Source of the DNA: CAG-390 sp045636385
GTDB taxonomy: Bacteria > Bacillota > Clostridia > Oscillospirales > CAG-272
Length of the DNA: 22,607 nt
Direction: 5' to 3'
Assembly (NCBI GenBank): GCA_045636385.1
Contig: JAZTXK010000062.1
Coordinates: 1-22,607 of the forward strand
Shown here one piece after another: positions 6,337 through 13,242 of this stretch. The position numbers and the translations under genes are program-made. Each line of letters opens with the position of its first letter. The first letter of the stretch is position 1. The notes under the pieces were generated by a model. It was not told the origin of the DNA, ran no database searches, and saw only the letters and a program-made list of their open reading frames with translations.

Positions 6337-7086
6337 ATGAATAAATATCTCGAAAACCTCAAAAAGATCGAGTTCGTCATCACCTACGCCTGCACGGGAA
6401 GATGCAAGCATTGCTCGGAGGGAGATCACAAGTCCTGCGGAGTGCATATTGATCCCGCAGTCGCCGCCGATGCGGTAAAAAAGATCGCGTCCGCCTACGA
6501 CATAAAAACGGTTATGACCTTCGGCGGCGAGCCGTTGCTCTATCCCGAAGCCGTTTATGCCGTGATGCGTGCGGCGAAGGAATCGGGCGTTGTGCACAGA
6601 CAGATCATAACCAACGGTTATTTTTCAAAGGATGAGGAACGCATCCGCGAGGTGGTGCGCTGTCTTGCCGAATCGGGTGTGAACGACCTGCGCCTTTCGG
6701 CGGATGCATTCCATCAGGAATATATTCCGCTTGAACCCGTCAAGATCTTTGCCGAAGAGGCAAACAGGGCGGGAATTCCGATCAGAATCCAACCCGCGTG
6801 GCTCGTCAGCCGCGAGGATGCGAACGAATACAATATCAAAACTAAAGAGATAATTTCAGTTTTTGCAGAACTCGGCATAGGCGAGGCTGACGGCAACGTC
6901 ATCTTCCCCGAGGGCAACGCGCTGAAATATTTCGCGGAATATTTCACCGATTCCGCGCCCGAGAATCCTTACGTCGAGGATCCCGCCGACGTCAGATGCG
7001 TATCCTTCGACCCCGACGGCTCCGCCCTCGGCGGAAATGTATACAAGACGGATATAATGGAGATACTGGAAAAATATACTCCGTAA
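6337..7086 (+). CDS. Short radical SAM protein (paralogue A)
   Basis: 249 residues. The radical SAM cluster motif CTGRCKHC gives Cys19, Cys23 and Cys26, which bind a 4Fe-4S cluster and S-adenosylmethionine. FGGEPLLYP near residues 62-70 is the GGE motif. The protein is shorter than most radical SAM enzymes and shows no Cys-rich SPASM or Twitch extension. The only late cysteine is in DVRCVSF. A paralogue at 21755-22507 has about two thirds identical residues by eye, including the whole N-terminus, the ADAFHQE/VDAFHQE motif, QPAWLVS, FPEGNA and ENPYVEDP. The reaction is unknown. TAAGGAAAA lies before the ATG, 10 nt after the PHP stop. It is the last gene of the operon, with no convincing terminator after it. 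Confidence 0.88.
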   Translation: MNKYLENLKKIEFVITYACTGRCKHCSEGDHKSCGVHIDPAVAADAVKKIASAYDIKTVMTFGGEPLLYPEAVYAVMRAAKESGVVHRQIITNGYFSKDEERIREVVRCLAESGVNDLRLSADAFHQEYIPLEPVKIFAEEANRAGIPIRIQPAWLVSREDANEYNIKTKEIISVFAELGIGEADGNVIFPEGNALKYFAEYFTDSAPENPYVEDPADVRCVSFDPDGSALGGNVYKTDIMEILEKYTP

Positions 7087-7112
7087 CTCAACAGATTCAG
7101 CGGACGTTGTTG

Positions 7113-7141
7113 TTCACTTTTTCGTTTTCGTTTGATATAAT
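7113..7141 (+). promoter_or_regulatory. Promoter of the TetR-containing operon
   Basis: -35-like TTCACT (7113-7118), 17-bp spacer, perfect -10 TATAAT (7136-7141). The -10 lies between the arms of the palindrome 7125-7158. Confidence 0.7.
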
Positions 7142-7158
7142 AAATGCACAAACGAAAA
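7125..7158. promoter_or_regulatory. Candidate TetR-type operator palindrome
   Basis: TTTTCGTTTG (7125-7134) and CAAACGAAAA (7149-7158) are exact inverted repeats of 10 bp separated by 14 bp that contain the -10 box. A bound dimer or pair of dimers would block the promoter. The TetR-family gene is the second gene of the transcript, so autorepression is the simplest reading. This is inferred from position and symmetry. Confidence 0.6.
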
Positions 7159-7171
7159 AGGAGAAATTAAA

Positions 7172-7516
7172 ATGAACACAGACAAGATCTACGCAGAATC
7201 CATCGCAAAGGAGTACGCTCCCAAGGACAACTCCAAGATAATCGCCCTTCGCAAGCTTGATGCAAAGGCAAAGCTCCCCGCAACGATATTCACTTATACC
7301 TGCGGTATCGTATCATCGCTTGTTTTCGGCACGGGTATGTGCCTCGCTATGAAGGTTATAGGCGATAATATGTTTTTAGGTATTATAATCGGTATCATCG
7401 GTATGATCGGTTGCGGCATCAACTATCCAATCTATAAGAAAATACTTGAAAACGGAAAAAAGAAATACGCTTATGATATTGTTGAGCTCGCGCGAGAGAT
7501 CAGCGAAAGTAATTGA
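7172..7516 (+). CDS. Small two-helix membrane protein, unknown function
   Basis: 114 residues with no family I recognise. A charged N-terminal third (residues 1-35, Lys/Asp/Ala rich) is followed by two hydrophobic segments at about 37-60 and 68-87, the second Gly/Ile rich (FLGIIIGIIGMIGCGI). A basic cytoplasmic tail contains KKILENGKKKYAYDIVELAREISE, broken here at its helix. AAAGGAG lies 8 nt upstream of the ATG. It is first in a three-gene operon with a TetR regulator and another membrane protein. The palindrome over its promoter suggests it is a controlled output of that regulator. Confidence 0.75.
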   Translation: MNTDKIYAESIAKEYAPKDNSKIIALRKLDAKAKLPATIFTYTCGIVSSLVFGTGMCLAMKVIGDNMFLGIIIGIIGMIGCGINYPIYKKILENGKKKYAYDIVELAREISESN

Positions 7517-7536
7517 CCGAAAGGAGGGCTTCTCGG

Positions 7537-8136
7537 ATGAACAAGAACGAAAGCAAATATTTCAATACAGCCGTAAAAATGGACGAAGCCCTCATCTCGC
7601 TTCTTGATAAGAAGGATTTCGAATATATCACCGTCAAGGAGATATGCGAGGTTGCGGGCGTGAACCGTTCGACCTTTTATCTTCATTACGAAAATATATC
7701 GGAGCTTTTGAAGGAAACTACGCGATATATCCTTGACAAACATTTTTCCTATTACAATGTCGATAAAAAGGATATGATCGGGCGTTTAGAGGAGCAGGAC
7801 AGGTCAGAGCTTGTTTTCATAACGCACAAATATTTAGAGCCTTATCTGACCTTCATAAAAGACAACCGCCGCATTTTCAGACTTGCCGTCAAGCAATTTG
7901 ACATACTGAATATGAAAAGCGTGTACGATCAGATGTTTAAATATATTTTCGAACCCATCCTTGCCAGATTTCATATCCCTGAAAAAGAACGCGTATATGT
8001 TATAAAATTCTATCTCTCGGGCATATACGCCATCGTAACGGAATGGCTTGACAGAGATTGCAAAGACAGCATAGATGCAGTAATAAAGATCATAGATGAT
8101 TGCGTTATGGGGCCGAGGGATATAGCAAATGGATAG
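7537..8136 (+). CDS. TetR/AcrR family transcriptional regulator
   Basis: 199 residues. The N-terminal TetR DNA-binding domain spans about residues 8-60. It contains the helix-turn-helix YITVKEICEVAGVNRSTFYLHY (shown only in part of its extent, about 30-51) and the trailing ENISELL typical of the family. The C-terminal helical region is the variable ligand/dimerisation domain. Its IYAIVTEWLDRD segment resembles the C-terminal domains of Firmicutes DhaS-like TetR proteins. I chose ATG 7537 because AAAGGAGGG sits 8 nt upstream. A longer reading frame to 7513 lacks such a site. It lies 20 bp after the small membrane protein gene and overlaps the next gene by 8 bp. It probably represses its own operon through the 7125-7158 palindrome. 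Confidence 0.9.
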   Translation: MNKNESKYFNTAVKMDEALISLLDKKDFEYITVKEICEVAGVNRSTFYLHYENISELLKETTRYILDKHFSYYNVDKKDMIGRLEEQDRSELVFITHKYLEPYLTFIKDNRRIFRLAVKQFDILNMKSVYDQMFKYIFEPILARFHIPEKERVYVIKFYLSGIYAIVTEWLDRDCKDSIDAVIKIIDDCVMGPRDIANG

Positions 8137-8713
8137 AACGCATAAGCTTTCGATTTTAAGCTTGTTATTCAATATTGCTTACAGCGCGTATCACATCGTT
8201 TTCGGAGTAAGTGCGCGATCGTGGTGGCTTTTTACTGCCGGCCTCTATTACGTAATCTTGAGCATAGTCAGATTTGCCGTATTACGGACGAATAAAAACG
8301 ATGCCCTTTTGATACGTTTTACCGGCGCAATGCTGATGCTACTTTCCTTTCCGCTGGTCAGCATGGTCGTTCTTGCGGTCGTTCGCGACAGAGGAATAGT
8401 TTGGCACGAGATCGTAATGATCACGATAGCTGCGTATACTTTCACCAAAATCACGTTTGCGATCACAAATTTTGTCCAATCAAGGCGCAGAAATTCTGCC
8501 AAGCTCATAGCTTTGCGCAATATTTCGCTCGCCGACAGTTGCGTTTCAATATTTGCCCTACAACGCTCTATGCTCGTTTCCTTCGTCGGAATGGCTGAAA
8601 AAGATATACGCATAATGAATGCAGTTCTCGGTTCTGCCGTATGCCTGACCGTCTTTGCGCTCGGATATAAGCTGATCCGCAAAGAAACCTTTTGGTTTCA
8701 AAACATCAAATAA
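8129..8713 (+). CDS. Polytopic membrane protein, unknown function
   Basis: 194 residues with five to six predicted membrane segments (about 8-28, 33-51, 62-84, 92-115, 135-155, 163-182) and basic loops such as QSRRRNSAK. I do not recognise the family. Its start overlaps the TetR gene by 8 bp, which indicates translational coupling, and a strong hairpin terminator follows 6 bp after its stop. Regulation together with the TetR protein suggests a transport, efflux or membrane-stress role. That is inference from context only. Confidence 0.75.
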   Translation: MDRTHKLSILSLLFNIAYSAYHIVFGVSARSWWLFTAGLYYVILSIVRFAVLRTNKNDALLIRFTGAMLMLLSFPLVSMVVLAVVRDRGIVWHEIVMITIAAYTFTKITFAITNFVQSRRRNSAKLIALRNISLADSCVSIFALQRSMLVSFVGMAEKDIRIMNAVLGSAVCLTVFALGYKLIRKETFWFQNIK

Positions 8714-8719
8714 AATTTT

Positions 8720-8760
8720 GCCGCTGAGAAGGCTTTGACTTCTCAGCGGCATTTAATTTT
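8720..8760. terminator. Intrinsic terminator between convergent genes
   Basis: A perfect 12-bp stem GCCGCTGAGAAG/CTTCTCAGCGGC (8720-8731 with 8739-8750) has a 7-nt loop and is followed on the plus strand by ATTTAATTTT. On the minus strand it is followed by AAAATTTT. It can serve the operon ending at 8713 and the convergent GNAT gene ending at 8760. Confidence 0.85.
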
Positions 8761-9413
8761 CACCTTACTACCGAAGAATGCCTGTAAATATAGAACTCCT
8801 CCTGGCTCGGCATCCATTTCTTTTCCTTTGGCGCGAAGGTTGCATCGAACGCTTCAACTGCGGCTTCGTCGTCGCAGCAGTCGGCGGCAGTCGAGGCGAT
8901 ATACATCCACTTTTTGCCGTCAAGCGCACCGGGTACAAGCTCGCAGACGAGAAGCGCCGTCGGATAATTGCCCGGCACAACAAAGCTGACGTCCTTCTTC
9001 TTACAGCTCACAAATCCGCGGCTGACGTAATTTCCGGGGTTGCCGAAATTGATGTTGACGTCGTATCCCATCTTTCGCGCAACCTCAAAGGAATGCTCGA
9101 TCAGCAATTTACCGAGCTTCTGTCTTTGATATTTCGGCGCAACGCAAAGCGGACCGAAGGAAAGAATTTCTTTTCTATTCCCTTCTTCGTCCTCAAGCCA
9201 CGCCTTGGTGTACATAATGTTGCCGATGATCTCGCCGTCTCTTTCAAGTACAAAGGCAAGCTCGGGGATAAAATCGGGATGATTACGCATCATGTGGACG
9301 TAGTAATGCTCAGATGCGCCGGGCACGTATACGTTCCAGAAAGCCTCGCGGGTCAGTTCTTCAACCGCTCTGTAATCCTTTTCGGTTTCGTTTCTTATAA
9401 TAATGTTTTCCAT
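8760..9413 (-). CDS. GNAT family N-acetyltransferase
   Basis: 217 residues. Motif A of the GNAT fold (acetyl-CoA pyrophosphate binding) is CVAPKYQRQKLGKLLIEHS, with the Q-x-x-G-x segment QRQKLG. It is preceded by the beta strand EILSFGPLCVAP and followed by the NINFGNPGNYVSRGF segment typical of the YhbS-like branch. The C-terminal part (about 150-217) carries a YIASTAADCCDDEAAVEAF region. The substrate is unknown. GAGGGA lies 6 nt before ATG 9413, while ATG 9419 would be too close to it. It is a single gene with its own promoter, convergent with the TetR operon. Confidence 0.88.
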   Translation of the reverse strand: MENIIIRNETEKDYRAVEELTREAFWNVYVPGASEHYYVHMMRNHPDFIPELAFVLERDGEIIGNIMYTKAWLEDEEGNRKEILSFGPLCVAPKYQRQKLGKLLIEHSFEVARKMGYDVNINFGNPGNYVSRGFVSCKKKDVSFVVPGNYPTALLVCELVPGALDGKKWMYIASTAADCCDDEAAVEAFDATFAPKEKKWMPSQEEFYIYRHSSVVR

Positions 9414-9455
9414 TGTCATTCCCTCAAATAAAATCAAGCCAAGGCTTGTAGGAAT

Positions 9456-9484
9456 ATTATATCATAAAACTGTAAATAGGTCAA
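9456..9484 (-). promoter_or_regulatory. Promoter of the 8760-9413 GNAT gene
   Basis: On the minus strand, -35 TTGACC (9484-9479), 17-bp spacer, -10 TATAAT (9461-9456). The leader contains a short palindrome CAAGCC/GGCTTG (9434-9447). Confidence 0.8.
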
Positions 9485-9570
9485 TACGAATTTCGCTTAC
9501 AAATGGCATCGACGCAATAAACAACGAAAAAAGCTCAAAAAATTTTGATTTTCGTATTTTCACAAACACC

Positions 9571-9599
9571 TTGAAAGAAAGTCTGTTTTATGATACAAT
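9571..9599 (+). promoter_or_regulatory. Promoter of the DUF5714-FGGY kinase pair
   Basis: -35 TTGAAA (9571-9576), 17-bp spacer, -10 TACAAT (9594-9599), about 34 bp upstream of the GTG start at 9634. Confidence 0.75.
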
Positions 9600-9633
9600 A
9601 ATAGCTGACAATACTGAGCAAAGGAGTGCAATT

Positions 9634-10317
9634 GTGAAAGACGAATGCCTTATCTGCGGTGCGCCGCTGAAATATTTAGAAAATGACGAGCTGATGGAGT
9701 GCGCCATCTGCCACAAAAAAGAGAACAGCAAGACCGTTTGCGAAAACGGTCACTACATATGTAACGAATGTCATACGCAGGGGATGGACAGCATAGTCGG
9801 CGTGTGCCTTGCCGAAACCTCGAAAAATCCGATCGAGATAATTCAAAAGATGATGGCTCTGCCCTTCTGCCATATGCACGGTCCCGAGCATCACGTTATG
9901 GTTGGCTCTGCGCTTTTGACCGCCTATAAGAACGCGGGCGGCAATATCGATCTCGTAAGAGCGTTATCCGAAATGCAGGCTCGCGGAAAGAAAGTGCCCG
10001 GCGGTGTGTGTGGATTCTGGGGAGCTTGCGGTGCGGGCATCAGCGCGGGAATGTTCGTGTCCATCGTAACGGGCTCGACCCCGCTTGCAAATGAAGCTTG
10101 GGGACTGGCAAACAAGATGACCTCTTCCGCACTCGGCGCAATCGGTGAGATAGGCGGTCCTCGTTGCTGTAAGCGCGATTCCTATCTCGCTATTATCAAA
10201 TCCGTGGAGTTTGCAAAAGAACACCTTGGTGTAGAAATGGAACTCGGCGAGATCAAATGCAGCCATTCGGCACAAAACAATCAGTGTATCGAAAAACGGT
10301 GTCCGTTTTATAAATAA
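9634..10317 (+). CDS. DUF5714-type cysteine-rich protein
   Basis: 227 residues starting at GTG 9634, which has AAAGGAG 7 nt upstream. The open frame extends further 5' but crosses the promoter, so the longer form is unlikely. The N-terminal zinc-ribbon-like part has CLIC (Cys5/Cys8), CAIC (23/26), Cys36 and CNEC (43/46). Downstream come FCHMHGPEHH, GVCGFWGACGAG, GPRCCKRDSY and a terminal CSHSAQNNQC plus KRCPFY, for well over a dozen cysteines in all. This matches the DUF5714 family as I know it, whose function is not established. The conserved Cys/His clusters suggest Zn or Fe-S binding. It shares a transcript with the FGGY kinase, 27 bp apart. Confidence 0.75.
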   Translation: MKDECLICGAPLKYLENDELMECAICHKKENSKTVCENGHYICNECHTQGMDSIVGVCLAETSKNPIEIIQKMMALPFCHMHGPEHHVMVGSALLTAYKNAGGNIDLVRALSEMQARGKKVPGGVCGFWGACGAGISAGMFVSIVTGSTPLANEAWGLANKMTSSALGAIGEIGGPRCCKRDSYLAIIKSVEFAKEHLGVEMELGEIKCSHSAQNNQCIEKRCPFYK

Positions 10318-10346
10318 TATGATGCATTGATAACGAGGCATTATAT
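10317..10346 (+). other. Hairpin over the kinase start codon (tentative)
   Basis: ATATGATGC (10317-10325) can pair with GCATTATAT (10338-10346) as nine pairs including one G-U, leaving a 12-nt loop that contains most of the GAGG ribosome binding site. The first bases of ATG 10345 are in the stem. It is AT-rich and weak, so the effect on translation is uncertain. Confidence 0.3.
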
Positions 10347-11805
10347 GAGTAGATATTTTTTAGGCATCGATCAAGGCACCACGGGTGTCACCGCGATGCT
10401 GTTTGATAAAAACCTCGCTCCCGTATCGCGCGGATACCGCGAGATTAAGCAGTTTTATCCCAATAACGGTTGGGTCGAGCACGATCCCGAGGATGTATGG
10501 CAATCGGTAAAATATGCGGTTTCTGATGCTTTGGAAAGCGCTTCGGCGTCACCCGAGGACATCATCGCCATCGGCATAGACCACGAGGGCGAGAGCGCGA
10601 TGCTTTGGGATAAGGAAACTGGTAACCCGATCTATCCCTCAATAGTCTGGCAGGACAAGCGAACCTCTGCGCGTGCGGAAGAACTTGAAGCGGAATACGG
10701 TGATCTTTTTCGCAAAAAGACTGCCCTTTCGCCCGACAGCTATTTCAGCGCGACGAAGATAGAGTGGATCCTCAAAAACGTTCCGAATTCCCGCTCTGCT
10801 ATCGCGGGCAATATGGACGCGTGGATACTTTATAAAATGACGGGCGGCAAGGCGCACAAGACCGATGCCTCGACCGCCTCGCGCACAATGCTTTATAATA
10901 TCGAAAGCGGAGAGTGGGATTCCGAAATTTGCGGTATTCTCGGAATTGACGTTGGTATTCTGCCCGAGATCGGCGACAGCACGCGCATTTTCGGGATATC
11001 CGATCCCGATGCGTTTTGGGGTATCCGCGCCCCCATCGGCGCAATGCTTTGCGATCAGCAAGCCGCCCTGCTCGGTCAAGGGTGTGTCAAAAAAGGTATG
11101 CTCAAAACCACCTTCGGAACGGGATGCTTTATGCTGATGAATACCGGCGACCGCCCCGTTTATTCGGAAAACGGACTCGTCACGACCGTTGCGTGGCAGA
11201 TTGACGGCAAGCGCACATTCGCACTCGACGGCGGAGTTTATGACGCGGGCACCGCTATACAATGGCTTCGCGACGGACTCGGCATCATCAAATCGGCAAG
11301 CGAATGCTCCGCGCTCGCGCTGTCTGTCAAGGACAACGGCGGCGTTTATTTCGTTCCCGCTTTCAGCGGACTCGGCGCGCCGCACCACGATCCTTACGCA
11401 CGCGGAACTATGATCGGTCTGACGCGAGGAACTACCCGTGCACATATCGTCCGCGCCGCAGATGAAGCAATGGCGTATCAGGTTGCCGACCTCGCCAAGT
11501 GTATGGAAAACGACACCGCCACGCCCATCACACTAATGAGATGCGACGGCGGCGCGGTGCGCGATAAGTTTTTGATGCAATTTCAATCCGATGTGCTCGA
11601 TATCCCGATCGAAATTCCCTCTTGCACCGAAGCAACCGCTCGCGGTGCCGCCTTCGCCGCCGCTGTCGGTGTAGGAATGGCGAAGATCGAAGATGCGGAA
11701 TCTCTGTTTGATGTCAAAACACGATACACTCCCGCAATGACCTCCGATGAGCGCACACGCCTGCAAAACGATTGGCACCGAGCCGTCGAGCGGGCAAAAG
11801 GGTGA
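10345..11805 (+). CDS. FGGY family carbohydrate kinase, glycerol-kinase-like
   Basis: 486 residues, the usual length for FGGY kinases, which transfer ATP phosphate to a sugar or polyol. The N-terminal domain begins with GIDQGTTGVTAMLFD (phosphate loop), then IVWQDKRT and YFSATKIEWIL. The second domain has CDQQAALLGQ (catalytic Asp), FGTGCFMLMNTG, FSGLGAPHHDPYARG and CTEATARGAAFAAAVGVG. Order and spacing match GlpK. One deviation is that the glycerol-binding Arg of the GlpK NQRE motif is Gly here (DHEGES, Glu retained), so glycerol may not be the substrate. I chose ATG 10345 because GAGG lies 6 nt before it. It is 27 bp after the DUF5714 gene. No glycerol uptake or GlpD gene is nearby. Confidence 0.88.
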   Translation: MSRYFLGIDQGTTGVTAMLFDKNLAPVSRGYREIKQFYPNNGWVEHDPEDVWQSVKYAVSDALESASASPEDIIAIGIDHEGESAMLWDKETGNPIYPSIVWQDKRTSARAEELEAEYGDLFRKKTALSPDSYFSATKIEWILKNVPNSRSAIAGNMDAWILYKMTGGKAHKTDASTASRTMLYNIESGEWDSEICGILGIDVGILPEIGDSTRIFGISDPDAFWGIRAPIGAMLCDQQAALLGQGCVKKGMLKTTFGTGCFMLMNTGDRPVYSENGLVTTVAWQIDGKRTFALDGGVYDAGTAIQWLRDGLGIIKSASECSALALSVKDNGGVYFVPAFSGLGAPHHDPYARGTMIGLTRGTTRAHIVRAADEAMAYQVADLAKCMENDTATPITLMRCDGGAVRDKFLMQFQSDVLDIPIEIPSCTEATARGAAFAAAVGVGMAKIEDAESLFDVKTRYTPAMTSDERTRLQNDWHRAVERAKG

Positions 11806-11845
11806 AAAAAATAACACGTTATTGCTTGGGCAGCATTATTTTATA

Positions 11846-11882
11846 AAAGTAACATCGAAACATCTTAAAGTAACACCCGAAA
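11846..11882 (+). repeat. Two direct repeats upstream of the XRE gene promoter
   Basis: AAAGTAACATCGAAA (11846-11860) and AAAGTAACACCCGAAA (11867-11882) are near-identical direct repeats with a 21-bp period, two helical turns. They end about 26 bp before the -10 box. The phasing suggests two copies of a regulator bound on one face of the DNA. Confidence 0.5.
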
Positions 11883-11905
11883 GTGTGGTTTTTCCGGCAA
11901 AAATG

Positions 11906-11914
11906 TGATATAAT
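11906..11914 (+). promoter_or_regulatory. Extended -10 promoter of the XRE gene
   Basis: TGATATAAT gives a perfect TATAAT (11909-11914) with an upstream TG. No good -35 box is present at 17 bp, which fits an extended -10 or activator-dependent promoter. It is about 28 bp before ATG 11942. Confidence 0.65.
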
Positions 11915-11941
11915 ACGATCATCAATAACGGAGGTGTTTCC

Positions 11942-12568
11942 ATGGAATTTTCCGAAAAATTAAAAGAGTTGAGAAGTACAAAAGGCATATCGCAAGCCAA
12001 GCTTGCGGACGATATACATATAAGCCGCTCTGCCGTTGCAAAATGGGAGAACGGACTAGGATTGCCTAACGACGAATCCCTCAAAATGCTTGCCGATTAT
12101 TTCGGAGTGACGGTTGACGAGCTGATCCGGAACAAAAGCGATGAGGAGATACTCGTTTCAAAAAACAAGACTATCGATCAGCAAAAGAAAGCTCTTATCG
12201 GTTTTGCTTTGGGGTGCGCTATCGGTTTGTTCATTCTGGCTTTTATCTTTATCGAGCCTTTGCGCGACACACTTGAACTTTTTGGGCTCGGTGCAATACT
12301 GACGGCACTCGGCATATTCAATATGTGCGGAAACATCGGTTCGATACATTGGTATAATCGGCGTAATGTCAAAACGGAGGATCAAAAGCCTTATTGCCTG
12401 ATCGTAGGTCTCGGGACACTTATCGTCGGGGTTGGGCTTATCGCAGCAGGAATAGTTCAAGTCCTTGTCGGAGTCGAACAAAGCTCGTTTATTATGGTCG
12501 GAGGGATCTTGCTCGGATTAGTTTTGATTCTATATGCACAGTTTAAATACAACAAAGGTTTGTTTTGA
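11942..12568 (+). CDS. XRE family regulator with C-terminal membrane domain
   Basis: 208 residues. An N-terminal HTH_3 domain (residues 3-60) contains RSTKGISQAKLADDIHISRS, then VAKWENGLGLPNDESLKMLADYFGVTVDELI, cited here in its key parts. A basic linker (KNKTIDQQKKA) leads to four hydrophobic segments at about 82-102, 108-128, 150-172 and 178-200. This fusion of a Cro/CI-type DNA-binding domain to a membrane anchor is common in Clostridia and suggests a regulator tied to envelope signals. The signal and targets are unknown. ACGGAGGTG precedes the ATG. It is a single gene with promoter and terminator. The direct repeats at 11846-11882 are a candidate self-binding site. Confidence 0.88.
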   Translation: MEFSEKLKELRSTKGISQAKLADDIHISRSAVAKWENGLGLPNDESLKMLADYFGVTVDELIRNKSDEEILVSKNKTIDQQKKALIGFALGCAIGLFILAFIFIEPLRDTLELFGLGAILTALGIFNMCGNIGSIHWYNRRNVKTEDQKPYCLIVGLGTLIVGVGLIAAGIVQVLVGVEQSSFIMVGGILLGLVLILYAQFKYNKGLF

Positions 12569-12577
12569 AACAAGATC

Positions 12578-12611
12578 GTCCTCGCTCCAAATCGGAGCGA
12601 GGACTGTTTTT
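12578..12611 (+). terminator. Intrinsic terminator of the XRE gene
   Basis: A perfect 11-bp stem GTCCTCGCTCC/GGAGCGAGGAC with loop AAATC is followed by TGTTTTTA. The T tract runs into the stop codon of the convergent DUF6512 gene. Confidence 0.85.
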
Positions 12612-13134
12612 ATATCCCATAATTACCCGTCAAAGGATCAAGGAAAATCCCAAGATCGGGCGTTCTGAAAGTGAAAACGGCAAATAGTAAGCCGATCACG
12701 CAGAGTGCGGCAAATGCAAGTTTTGGCGACTTGCAAATCACTTTTTCAGAGTTAAAGAGCCTTGCTTCGTAAATATACACCGCGGCGGCGGAGATAAAAA
12801 AGATCGCGATATTAAGCCAATCAGGTGACTTTCCGATTGCCCCGTTAAAGGTGAAAAAGATGATCGGTATCAGCAACAAACCGAGCAATATCCCGCGCAG
12901 TTTGATACACCAAAAATTCTCCCGTTCACGGAAGAAAAAGCTCTGTACCACAGCGAAAACAAACATCGGCCAGAAAAGCAGCTTCATGTGCTCCCAAGTT
13001 GATTCATTCACACCCGAAAATGGCGCGACCCACACAGCACCGTCGAGCCAGTCGTATAAAAAATGCAAAAGCGACCCGCCCGCCGACGTCACACCAAAGC
13101 CAATCCATTGTGATATTCCTATCGACCGTTTCAT
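12610..13134 (-). CDS. DUF6512-type membrane protein
   Basis: 174 residues with about five membrane segments. The N-terminal signature LLHFLYDW, then FSGVNESTWEHMKLLFWPMF, is the pattern I associate with DUF6512 proteins, an uncharacterised membrane family of Firmicutes. The polar conserved NESTWEH stretch between the first two helices may be functional (His/Glu/Asn). GAGGTG lies 4 nt before the ATG. It is a monocistronic gene on the minus strand between two plus-strand units. The upstream region is very AT-rich with a TATAAT (13166-13161, minus), but no convincing -35 was found at normal spacing. Its function cannot be given. Confidence 0.8.
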   Translation of the reverse strand: MKRSIGISQWIGFGVTSAGGSLLHFLYDWLDGAVWVAPFSGVNESTWEHMKLLFWPMFVFAVVQSFFFRERENFWCIKLRGILLGLLLIPIIFFTFNGAIGKSPDWLNIAIFFISAAAVYIYEARLFNSEKVICKSPKLAFAALCVIGLLFAVFTFRTPDLGIFLDPLTGNYGI

Positions 13135-13188
13135 CTTTCACCTCGTTATATTTTTTATATATTATATTCAATAAATATTAGAATAATA

Positions 13189-13217
13189 TTGAAATCCGGA
13201 TGTTTTTTTGGTATAAT
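13189..13217 (+). promoter_or_regulatory. Promoter of the long plus-strand gene block
   Basis: -35 TTGAAA (13189-13194), 17-bp spacer, -10 TATAAT (13212-13217), about 25 bp before ATG 13243. It is the only strong sigma-A promoter I see ahead of the gene block from 13243 to the right edge. Confidence 0.8.
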
Positions 13218-13242
13218 GAAATAAAAGCAGGAGGCGGAGATA

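Noticed and set aside
7087..7124. Terminator after radical SAM paralogue A
   Set aside because: CAACA and TGTTG can pair, but the stem is short with a long loop and no adjacent T tract. I could not support it.
9524..9555. Inverted repeat ACGAAAA/TTTTCGT resembling the TetR palindrome arms
   Set aside because: It is only 7 bp, spaced 18 bp, in AT-rich DNA, and not centred on a promoter box. It is probably chance.
9403..9633. N-terminal extension of the DUF5714 protein
   Set aside because: The extension would cross the sigma-A promoter at 9571-9599 and overlap the divergent GNAT start, while GTG 9634 has an ideal AAAGGAG site.
11871..11893. Small hairpin ACAC/GTGT followed by T's as terminator of the kinase gene
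   Set aside because: The stem is only 4 bp and overlaps the direct repeats; too weak to call.
13161..13194. Minus-strand promoter for the DUF6512 gene
   Set aside because: A TATAAT is present but the nearest TTCAAT is 22 bp away. The region is so AT-rich that such matches are expected.
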